Below, one piece after another: positions 6,010-12,925 of a stretch of DNA of 12,925 bases. Position numbers and translations under genes: made by a program. Each line of letters starts with the position of its first letter. The stretch's first letter is position 1. This stretch comes from Halomonas chromatireducens (GTDB lineage: Bacteria; Pseudomonadota; Gammaproteobacteria; Pseudomonadales; Halomonadaceae): contig NZ_CP014226.1 of assembly GCF_001545155.1 (NCBI RefSeq), positions 3,874,228-3,887,152 of the forward strand, written 5' to 3'. The notes beneath the pieces were generated by a model. The model saw only the letters and a program-made list of their open reading frames with translations. It had not been told where the DNA came from and did no database searches.

Positions 6010-8532
6010 TCAGGCCTCCTCGGTGACCTCGCCCTGGCGGGATACCAGGTAACGGCTGGCAAAACGAGCCGCGGAAACGGGCCTTCCGGTGAGAAACCCC
6101 TGGATCAGGTCCATGTTGTGGCGCAGCAGCGCATCCTGCTGTGCCTCGGTTTCCACCCCAACGGCGACCACCCGCAGCCCCAGCTCCCTGGCCAGGCCAC
6201 AGACGGCGGCGACGATTGCCGCACTGCCACGCTGTTCGCCATCGAGGCGCTGGATGAAGCGGCGGTCGATCTTCAATGTGGTGACCGGCAGCTCCTCCAG
6301 GTAGCTCAGCGAAGCGTAGCCGGTGCCAAAATCATCGATGGTGATCTCGCCACCCAGGTCCCGCAGCTGCTGTAAAACGGCCGCCGCCTGCAGCGGCTTG
6401 TCGAGCAGCGTGCTTTCCGAGAGCTCGAAGCCCACCAGGCCGGTCGGCAGGTCATGATCCGCCAGCATGGCGGCAATCTTGCTTGTCAGGTCCTGCTGCC
6501 AGAATTGACGTGGTGACAGGTTGATGCTCACCGGCACCGGCTCGGCAGAGGCCCGACACCATTCACTCAGCTGTGCGAAGACCATCCGCATCATGCGATC
6601 GCCCAAGGCCACGATAAGGCCGGCACGTTCGGCCAGCGGTATGACCTCCCCCGGGGGGATGCTCCCCAGCACCGGGTGATGCCAGCACATCAAGGCTTCG
6701 GCACTGTGCAAGGCACCGCTTTCCCGTTCGAAGAGCGGCTGGAAGTGGACCTCGAGGCCCTCGCCACTTTCGACGGCGTCTCGCAGTGCGGCTTCCAGCG
6801 CCCGCTGACGGTCATCCTGGATGTTCATTTCGGTACGATAGAGCCGATAGGCATTACGCCCTTCCTGCTTTGCCCGATACATGGCCACGTCGGCATCGTG
6901 GATCAGGGCTTCGGCATTGGTGGCATCATCCGGGTACAGGCTGATACCAAGACTGCAGCCAATGCTGAACTCATGACCATTGATGATACAGGGCTCGCCC
7001 ACCGCATCGACCAGCCGCCGGGCCACCCGGGTCACCTCCTCGACTTCTTCCAGGTCCGGCAGCAGGATCAGGAACTCGTCCCCCCCCAGGCGCGCCAGGG
7101 TATCGTCCTCGCGCAGCCGGCTCTGAAGTCGGTCGGCGACCATCACCAGCAGTTCATCCCCCACGGCATGCCCCATGGCATCGTTGATCTGCTTGAAATG
7201 GTCCAGGTCGACGAAGACAACCGCCAGCCGACTCTTGTTACGGTGGGCATGCCGAATGGCCAGCTGTAGCCGGTCCTCCAGCAGGCGTCGGTTGGGAAGC
7301 GCGGTCAAAGGATCGTAGTAGGCAAGCTTGCGAATCCGCTCTTCATTTTCACGAATGTGCGTGATGTCATTGAACAGTGCCGCATAGTGCGTCACTTCAC
7401 CATTTTCGCCAGTGATGGCGGTGATGGTCAGCAGCTCGAGATAGAGCTCGCCGCTTTTGCGACGGTTCCAGATCTCGCCCCGCCAGTAGCCGTTAGTCTT
7501 CAGCGCCTCCCACATCTGCCGGTAGAAGGCGGCATCGTGACGCCCGGAGGAGAGTATCTCGGGGGTCTTGCCGATGACCTCTTCCGCCGCGTAGCCGGTC
7601 ATGTGGGAAAATGCCGGGTTGACGAACTCGATGCGATTGCTCGGGTCGGTAACGATAATCCCTTCCAGCGAGGATTCGATGACCCGTTCGGCCAGCTGCA
7701 GGTTTTCATGGGATCGGGCAAGGGCCCGGTCGCGCTCTTCCAAGGCGTCGCGCAGGTCCTGCATGTAGTGCTGTTCGGCTCCGGCCAGCATGTCGCGGAA
7801 ACCAATCAGGCCGATCACATTGCCCTCTTCGTCCAGCACCGCCAAGTGGCGCACCCGTTGTTCCAGGAGCCTGTCCCGGGCAGTGATCAGGGGTTCGTCA
7901 TGAACTACGGAAAGCAGGGGACGGCTAGCCAGCTCTGCAATCGGGGTGTTACCGGGGTAGTGGGCAACAAAGCGCACCATATCGCGCTCGGTGAGAATGC
8001 CCAGCTCTTGTTCGCTGCACTTCACTACCACGGCATCGCAGCTGGAGAGGCGCATCGACCGGGCCGCCTCGGCCAACAGCTGAGTACCCTGGAGTACCAG
8101 CGCACGCTGCCGCATGGCGGCCCGAACCTCCCGCAGGCGCAGGTAGGGCTCGATGCCCTGATTCATGGCCATGTCGGTCTGGGAGAGGATTCCCTTCGGC
8201 AGGCCGGCGCCATCGACCACGACGAAATGTCGCCGCCCTTCGGCACTGAAACGTAGTGCGGCCTCGCTGATCGGCGTATCCAGGTGCAGGCACGCCACCG
8301 GTTGACTCATCACCTCACCGATACGGGTTTGCCCCGCTTGCGGGTCGGCGAAGTTAACTGCCAGCGCATCATGCTCGGTCCAGATCCCCTGCGCCTTGCC
8401 CTCACGGGTCACCACGATTGAACTGCATTGACGGTCGGCCATGCGCCGGGCTGCGATGCAAAGCGGCGTATCGGATTCACAGGTCAGCAGACCGGTCTGC
8501 ATGATGCGTTCAATGGGTAGCTCGTGATTCAT
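6010..8532 (-). CDS. CBS-CBS-CBS-CBS-PAS-GGDEF-EAL c-di-GMP signalling protein
   Basis: The 840-residue soluble protein has four CBS motifs forming two Bateman modules (about 5-125 and 135-252), a helical linker (255-282), a PAS domain (about 283-397), a GGDEF domain (about 405-570) and an EAL domain (about 585-828). Bateman modules commonly bind adenine nucleotides. The GGDEF half is complete: Asp-Pro-Leu-Thr-Ala-Leu-Pro-Asn-Arg (407-415), Gly-Gly-Asp-Glu-Phe (483-487) and an Arg-Glu-Asp-Asp I-site (474-477). The EAL half keeps EAL (612-614), Asn671, Glu703, Asp733-Asp734, Lys754 and Gln811. However, the substrate Arg of ExLxR is Cys616, and the Glu of Glu-Gly-Val-Glu-Thr is Val791. I infer it is mainly a cyclase with a weak or dead phosphodiesterase domain. 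The start at 8532 has GAGG at a good distance and is followed immediately by the first CBS motif. Confidence 0.93.
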   Translation of the reverse strand: MNHELPIERIMQTGLLTCESDTPLCIAARRMADRQCSSIVVTREGKAQGIWTEHDALAVNFADPQAGQTRIGEVMSQPVACLHLDTPISEAALRFSAEGRRHFVVVDGAGLPKGILSQTDMAMNQGIEPYLRLREVRAAMRQRALVLQGTQLLAEAARSMRLSSCDAVVVKCSEQELGILTERDMVRFVAHYPGNTPIAELASRPLLSVVHDEPLITARDRLLEQRVRHLAVLDEEGNVIGLIGFRDMLAGAEQHYMQDLRDALEERDRALARSHENLQLAERVIESSLEGIIVTDPSNRIEFVNPAFSHMTGYAAEEVIGKTPEILSSGRHDAAFYRQMWEALKTNGYWRGEIWNRRKSGELYLELLTITAITGENGEVTHYAALFNDITHIRENEERIRKLAYYDPLTALPNRRLLEDRLQLAIRHAHRNKSRLAVVFVDLDHFKQINDAMGHAVGDELLVMVADRLQSRLREDDTLARLGGDEFLILLPDLEEVEEVTRVARRLVDAVGEPCIINGHEFSIGCSLGISLYPDDATNAEALIHDADVAMYRAKQEGRNAYRLYRTEMNIQDDRQRALEAALRDAVESGEGLEVHFQPLFERESGALHSAEALMCWHHPVLGSIPPGEVIPLAERAGLIVALGDRMMRMVFAQLSEWCRASAEPVPVSINLSPRQFWQQDLTSKIAAMLADHDLPTGLVGFELSESTLLDKPLQAAAVLQQLRDLGGEITIDDFGTGYASLSYLEELPVTTLKIDRRFIQRLDGEQRGSAAIVAAVCGLARELGLRVVAVGVETEAQQDALLRHNMDLIQGFLTGRPVSAARFASRYLVSRQGEVTEEA

Positions 8533-8928
8533 GACGCCTCACTGACGGGACGATTCCTACGGGACTCTTCTTCCCGTACTTTTCTTCCGGGACCACGCTT
8601 GACATACCCCGAACTGCCGAAAAACGATTCAGAACCAAGATAAATCCTGATTATTCTTAACACTATGTTCAATGATCCCGTATTACATAACTAGTCGCAA
8701 TGATTAACTGAGTGTCAACGGGACAACACCTGGTCGCTACCCCATCGCCATGTCGCGGGTTAAATCTTGGCTAGTCGGCAATTTCATGACCCATATCAAC
8801 AACCCCTTCGATCCCCTTCCGATCCGCTAAAGCCACTACTCCGCATGCCGATACCTGAGCGCAACGTGAGCATGACGCGACCCCGACCTGCCCACGAAAC
8901 ATCTCTCACTCCCAAAGGAAGGCCTACG
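8533..8928. other. Divergent intergenic region between c-di-GMP gene and chemoreceptor
   Basis: This 396-bp gap separates the minus-strand 840-aa gene from the plus-strand chemoreceptor gene. Near the minus-strand gene it holds three imperfect 14-bp units (8549-8562, 8563-8576, 8577-8590); the last two agree at 11 of 14 positions, and a 6-bp hairpin (ACGGGA/TCCCGT) lies across them. The middle (about 8620-8710) is AT-rich, as expected for promoters, but I cannot fix a convincing sigma-70 promoter. Near the plus-strand gene is the sigma-28 promoter listed separately, followed by a roughly 70-nt leader with an AAAGGAAGG ribosome site. I see no RNA gene or convincing small gene in it. Confidence 0.6.
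8828..8854 (+). promoter_or_regulatory. Sigma-28 (FliA) promoter of the chemoreceptor gene
   Basis: TAAA (8828-8831), a 15-bp spacer and GCCGATAC (8847-8854) match the FliA consensus TAAA-N15-GCCGATAA in spacing and in seven of eight -10 bases. Initiation just downstream would give a leader of about 70 nt to the ATG at 8929. This argues against the longer in-frame start at 8767, which would lie upstream of the promoter. Confidence 0.82.
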
Positions 8929-10926
8929 ATGAACCGACTGCTTCACCGCATCGACATGGGCTGGAAATTCTTTCTCGCACTCTCCCTTCCGCTGCTGGCC
9001 ATGGCCTGGTTTGCCGCATCCGGCGTTCTGGATCGCCAGCAGGTAACGGCCGACATGGCAGCCCTGGAGGAGATGACTCGCTTGTCCCAACGGGCAGGCA
9101 ACCTGATACATGAGCTGCAGCGGGAACGGGGAATGACTGCTGGGTTCCTGGCCAGCGAGGGTGAGAATTTTCGGGATGCGCTGCCCGATCAACGCCGTGA
9201 AACGGACCTCCAGCAGGATACCTTCCAGCGATATCTCGCCAACGTCGACCTGGTCGCACTGGACCCGACACTTGCCGAGCGCATCGAGACGACCCTTTCA
9301 CGGCTTCAGCAGACCTCATCCTTGCGTCAGCGAGTCGATGAACAAACATTGACCAGCGGTGAGGCAGTCGCCCATTACACGGAAATCAATGGCGCCCTGA
9401 TCACTATCATTGGACGCATGGCCCTGGCCAAGGGAGAAGGCAGCGTGGCCAGCCGCATGGCGGCCTATTACAACCTGCTGCAGACCAAGGAACTGGCCGG
9501 CATTGAGCGTGCCATGCTCACCGGTGCCTTCGGCTCTGACAGCATGACACCGGCAAGCTATCAGCAATTGCTCAAACTGCTGGGCAGACAGGATGCCTTC
9601 GAGGAGGCCTTTACCACTCTTTCCACCCCTGAAATGCATCAGCGGTTCCAGGCGGTGGGCGAGAGCCCGGCAGCCGAGCGGTTGACGTCACTGCGCAACG
9701 TCGCCATCGAACGAGGCACGGCCGGTGGCTACGGCATCGATGCACAGCAGTGGTTCGACTGGCAGACCGACAGGATAGACCTGCTCAAGCAGGTAGAGGA
9801 TGCCGTGGCGGAAGACGTAATGGCCACGGCCTCACGGCTCAGGAGTGAAGCAAGAGGTGACCTGACCAGCTACCTCGTCGTGGCGGCGGTTGCCAGTATC
9901 CTGGCACTGCTGCTTGCCGCCGTGATCGTGCGCAGCATCGTGCTGCCACTGCGTGCGACGCTGGCAGCGATCCAGCGCAGCAGCGGAGATCTCACCCTGC
10001 GGCTGGATGCCCCAGGCAAAGACGAACTGGCGCAGCTCTATCGCGCCTTCAATGAATCCAACGCCGATTCCGAGCTGCTGGTCTCGAATATCAAGCAAGG
10101 CGCCATGTCGGTTGGCGTGGCCAGCGGACAGATAAACGAGGGGAACCGTGACCTCGCTCAGCGTACCGAGGAGCAGTCTTCCTCCCTGGTCGAGACCGCT
10201 TCCAGCATGGAGCAGATGACGGCCAGCGTGCGTCAGACCGCCGACAATGCCCGGCAGGCCGAGGCGCTCTCCCGTGAAGCGGCAAACCAGGCCGGCAAGG
10301 GCAGCAGCGTGGCCAACAGTGCCCGCGGCGCCATGCAGCAGATTCATGAGGCCAACCGTGAGGTCACCCGCATCGTCGAGGCCATTGACAGCATCGCCTT
10401 CCAGACCAACCTTCTGGCGCTGAATGCATCGGTGGAGGCGGCCAGGGCCGGAGAGCATGGCCGCGGCTTTGCCGTGGTCGCCTCGGAGGTGCGCAAGCTG
10501 GCCAGCCGCAGCGCCGAGGAAGCCGAGCAGATACGCAAAGTGGTCGGTATCAATGTCGCCCGCATCAACGAGGGTGAGAAACTGGTCAATGCCACCAGTG
10601 AAACCCTGGAGACGATTTCCCAGGGGATAGAACAAGTGGCCAATCTGATCATCGAGATGTCGACGGCGGCAAGCGAACAGTCGGCGGGCATCGAGCAGAT
10701 CAACCAGGCAATCGGCCAGCTCGAGGAGATGACACAGCACAACGCCACGCTGGTGGAGCAGGTCGCTGCGGCAAGCCAATCACTGGATGAGCAGGCGAAC
10801 GACATGACGCGCCTGATCGCCCGCTTCAAGGTCGATGAAGCGCTGCAGGGCAGCAATGTCTGGGAAAGCGAGGTCCAGCCAACCGGCACAGAGACGCAGC
10901 GAAAGCTCGCCTACTCTGCGGCGTGA
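8929..10926 (+). CDS. Methyl-accepting chemotaxis protein with periplasmic NIT (nitrate/nitrite-sensing type) domain
   Basis: The 665-residue inner-membrane chemoreceptor would pass ligand occupancy to CheA/CheW and so to the flagellar motor. A membrane segment at about 13-34 precedes a helical periplasmic domain with the NIT signature around Glu-Arg-Gly-Met-Thr-Ala-Gly-Phe-Leu-Ala-Ser (66-76). The second membrane segment is at about 313-338, HAMP follows to about 390, and then the coiled-coil signalling domain. The kinase-contact tip (Ile-Ala-Phe-Gln-Thr-Asn-Leu-Leu-Ala-Leu-Asn-Ala, about 488-499) and the following Glu-Ala-Ala-Arg-Ala-Gly-Glu-x-Gly-Arg-Gly-Phe-Ala-Val-Val-Ala are canonical. 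Glu-Glu-Gln-Ser-Ser-Ser-Leu-Val-Glu-Thr-Ala marks a methylation region. The C-terminus lacks the CheR-tethering x-Trp-x-x-Phe pentapeptide. The start at 8929 follows AAAGGAAGG and lies downstream of a sigma-28 promoter. Receptor identity is firm; the actual ligand is inferred. Confidence 0.94.
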   Translation: MNRLLHRIDMGWKFFLALSLPLLAMAWFAASGVLDRQQVTADMAALEEMTRLSQRAGNLIHELQRERGMTAGFLASEGENFRDALPDQRRETDLQQDTFQRYLANVDLVALDPTLAERIETTLSRLQQTSSLRQRVDEQTLTSGEAVAHYTEINGALITIIGRMALAKGEGSVASRMAAYYNLLQTKELAGIERAMLTGAFGSDSMTPASYQQLLKLLGRQDAFEEAFTTLSTPEMHQRFQAVGESPAAERLTSLRNVAIERGTAGGYGIDAQQWFDWQTDRIDLLKQVEDAVAEDVMATASRLRSEARGDLTSYLVVAAVASILALLLAAVIVRSIVLPLRATLAAIQRSSGDLTLRLDAPGKDELAQLYRAFNESNADSELLVSNIKQGAMSVGVASGQINEGNRDLAQRTEEQSSSLVETASSMEQMTASVRQTADNARQAEALSREAANQAGKGSSVANSARGAMQQIHEANREVTRIVEAIDSIAFQTNLLALNASVEAARAGEHGRGFAVVASEVRKLASRSAEEAEQIRKVVGINVARINEGEKLVNATSETLETISQGIEQVANLIIEMSTAASEQSAGIEQINQAIGQLEEMTQHNATLVEQVAAASQSLDEQANDMTRLIARFKVDEALQGSNVWESEVQPTGTETQRKLAYSAA

Positions 10927-10959
10927 CACATGCATGGAAACGGCCGGTAACATTGTTAC

Positions 10960-10987
10960 TAAAGTTTTTGTTCGACCCTGCCGATAG
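10960..10987 (+). promoter_or_regulatory. Probable sigma-28 (FliA) promoter upstream of flaG
   Basis: TAAAGTTT (10960-10967), 12 bases and GCCGATAG (10980-10987) match the FliA elements closely, but the spacer is one base longer than the consensus 11. It lies about 35 bp after the chemoreceptor stop and about 143 bp before flaG, so the leader would be long and would include the hairpin at 11012-11035. Confidence 0.7.
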
Positions 10988-11011
10988 AAGAGGTGCATAG
11001 CACTATTGGGA

Positions 11012-11035
11012 GAAGCCGGCTCGTCAGCCGGCTTC
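11012..11035 (+). other. Strong GC hairpin between sigma-28 promoter and flaG
   Basis: GAAGCCGGC and GCCGGCTTC form a perfect 9-bp stem around a 6-base loop. A G-run follows rather than a T-run, so a standard intrinsic terminator is unlikely on the plus strand; on the minus strand there is no T-run either. It may be a structured leader of flaG mRNA or a 3' end stabiliser for the chemoreceptor mRNA. Confidence 0.6.
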
Positions 11036-11129
11036 GGGGGGCGGCATTACGATCTGTCGTAGCTGGACCGGGAAACCGGGCGATGGATGGTTGAATGCTT
11101 GCCAAGGGCGCATACAAGGAAAACAGGCC

Positions 11130-11498
11130 ATGTCTTCACCTCTTACCGATGCCACCAACAGCTTGAGCGCTTCGGCGTTGCACGACCTGACACCGCGACA
11201 GCGCAAGGAGAGCGTTCTGGCATCCTTGCCGGCCGCGGGCACCATGCTCAGCCAGGCCGAGAGCCACGGCAACTCACCCGCCCAGGCGGATCTGGTCGAG
11301 CCGATTCAGCGTATCAATGAAGTACTTCGCCAGCATGGCGTGGAATTCGAACTCAACGAGATGCCGTCACGGGTGGTGACGCGGATCGTGGACCGGGAGA
11401 CCGGCGACGTGTTGCGCCAGATCCCCAGCGAGGAAGTGCTGGCCATTGCCGAAAGGCTGGATGAGCTGCAGGGGCGCCTGATTCGCCTGGAAGCCTAG
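11130..11498 (+). CDS. flaG: FlaG family flagellar protein
   Basis: FlaG proteins are small soluble flagellar proteins, often encoded beside fliD and linked to filament length control. The 122-residue product has a variable N-terminal half and the conserved FlaG core from about residue 58: Ile-Gln-Arg-Ile-Asn-Glu, then Val-Val-Thr-Arg-Ile-Val-Asp-Arg-Glu-Thr-Gly-Asp-Val-Leu-Arg-Gln-Ile-Pro-Ser-Glu-Glu-Val-Leu (82-104). This region alone identifies the family. An in-frame ATG at 11091 exists, but the ATG at 11130 has AAGGAAA 7 bases upstream and gives the usual length. It converges on fliE, whose stop lies 21 bp away. A probable sigma-28 promoter lies upstream. It is separated from fliD here by about 10 kb of signalling genes. 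Confidence 0.9.
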   Translation: MSSPLTDATNSLSASALHDLTPRQRKESVLASLPAAGTMLSQAESHGNSPAQADLVEPIQRINEVLRQHGVEFELNEMPSRVVTRIVDRETGDVLRQIPSEEVLAIAERLDELQGRLIRLEA

Positions 11499-11519
11499 GC
11501 TCTGTCCGAAAACTGGCTG

Positions 11520-11849
11520 CTAGACCTGCATGTTCATGACGTCGCGGTAGGCGGAAACCAGGCGGTTCCTTACCTGCAGCCCCATCTGGAAGGCCACGCT
11601 GGCCTTCTGCATGTCGACCATGACGTCGTTCAGCTCCACGTTGGGATCGCCGGCCTGGAACGCCATCGCCTTGGCGCTGGAGGCTTGCTGCAAGCGGTTG
11701 ATGCGCTGGATGGAGGCTTGCAGCTCGCCGGCAAAGCCGCCCTGCCCCACCATGGTCGAGACCTGCTGCCCCTTGGCAGCCTGTCCGCCGGCCTGTGTCG
11801 CCAGGGTCTGCATCTGGGCCAGCGCGGACTGTATGGCAGGTGAACTCAT
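11520..11849 (-). CDS. fliE: Flagellar hook-basal body protein FliE
   Basis: FliE joins the MS ring to the proximal rod and is the first rod-type protein exported. The 109-residue product has the usual length. Its C-terminal half is typical: Asp-Pro-Asn-Val-Glu-Leu-Asn-Asp-Val-Met-Val-Asp-Met-Gln-Lys-Ala (68-83), then Phe-Gln-x-x-Leu-Gln-Val-Arg-Asn-Arg-Leu-Val-Ser-Ala-Tyr-Arg-Asp-Val-Met-Asn-Met-Gln-Val at the end. The ribosome site is weak (a G-run about 12 bases before the ATG). It is divergent from fliF across a 265-bp gap. In many bacteria fliE and fliF are co-directional, so this back-to-back arrangement needs separate promoters. Confidence 0.95.
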   Translation of the reverse strand: MSSPAIQSALAQMQTLATQAGGQAAKGQQVSTMVGQGGFAGELQASIQRINRLQQASSAKAMAFQAGDPNVELNDVMVDMQKASVAFQMGLQVRNRLVSAYRDVMNMQV

Positions 11850-11970
11850 GGCTTGCGGCCCCCGTTCTGTTGGTTCGGAAGTGTCACGTAACGAATGTAG
11901 CCAAGGCTAACAGCTATGGTCACGACGCCATACCGGCAAATGGCATGAAAAACACGGGCTTTTCCCGCCT

Positions 11971-11998
11971 TTGGACTCGACCAGGGTTCGCATAATAG
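11971..11998 (+). promoter_or_regulatory. Weak candidate sigma-70 promoter for fliF
   Basis: TTGGAC (11971-11976), a 16-bp spacer and TAATAG (11993-11998) resemble a sigma-70 promoter about 115 bp before the fliF ATG. Neither element is ideal. I saw no convincing sigma-54 (TGGCAC-N5-TTGC) or sigma-28 site in the 265-bp fliE-fliF gap. Confidence 0.3.
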
Positions 11999-12069
11999 CG
12001 TTCATCACAGTTGCGCCCGCAAGGGTAGCCAGAATGCGGTGGACGGATGCACTCAATGCCATCTTTTAG

Positions 12070-12925
<856 letters not shown>

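Noticed and set aside
7357..8256. Plus-strand open frame of 299 codons
   Set aside because: It is antisense to the CBS and PAS parts of the 840-aa gene, with no recognisable domain.
8750..8830. A 26-codon plus-strand frame before the chemoreceptor
   Set aside because: It has no ribosome site, its stop overlaps the sigma-28 -35 element, and it has no recognisable sequence.
9832..10779. Minus-strand open frame of 315 codons
   Set aside because: It is antisense to the conserved signalling domain of the chemoreceptor.

Overview
The window looks like chromosomal DNA of a GC-rich, motile gammaproteobacterium, most likely Halomonadaceae (Halomonas or a close relative). This is judged from codon usage and from the protein character of FliD, FliE, FliF, FlaG and the chemoreceptor, not from a database search. 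It is a flagellar/chemotaxis locus combined with a cyclic-di-GMP signalling cluster, and both outer ends are abnormal.

Layout. Positions 1-116 are AT-rich and unlike the rest. At 117-1103 (minus) lies fliD, cut off after 328 codons where it meets that AT-rich DNA. A higBA-type toxin-antitoxin operon follows at 1211-1789 (minus), with two 15-bp palindromic operators over its promoter. Four minus-strand genes then run from 8532 down to 1903: an 840-aa CBS4-PAS-GGDEF-EAL protein, a MotB-like protein with a membrane segment and an OmpA domain, a PAS-PAS-GGDEF diguanylate cyclase, and a short GGDEF-EAL protein. Facing away from them is a NIT-domain methyl-accepting chemotaxis protein (8929-10926, plus), then flaG (11130-11498, plus), fliE (11520-11849, minus) and the 5' part of fliF (from 12115, plus).

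Regulation visible in the sequence. Three flagellar sigma-28 (FliA) promoters of the form TAAA-N15/16-GCCGAT precede fliD, the chemoreceptor and flaG, placing all three in the late flagellar class. A perfect FNR/Anr-type box (TTGAT-N4-ATCAA) precedes the PAS-PAS-GGDEF gene. All three PAS domains in the cluster carry the W-x-G / N-R-x-K-x-G pattern seen in flavin-binding redox PAS domains such as Aer and NifL. With the NIT (nitrate/nitrite type) chemoreceptor, this suggests a locus linking oxygen/redox/nitrate state to c-di-GMP level and motility. That link is inference.

Most unusual points. (1) The fliF reading frame turns, without a stop or frameshift, into phenylalanyl-tRNA synthetase alpha subunit (PheS) at about 12757-12774, through a stretch (Leu-Ala-Ala-Glu-Arg) plausible in both proteins. 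(2) fliD is truncated at the opposite edge. The foreign segments are about 117 and 150 bp long, so both may be chimeric sequence ends from assembly rather than biology; a real rearrangement cannot be excluded from this window. (3) The EAL domain of the 840-aa protein has lost two normally conserved active-site residues while its GGDEF domain and I-site are intact. (4) A MotB-like protein without a MotA partner sits inside the c-di-GMP cluster.
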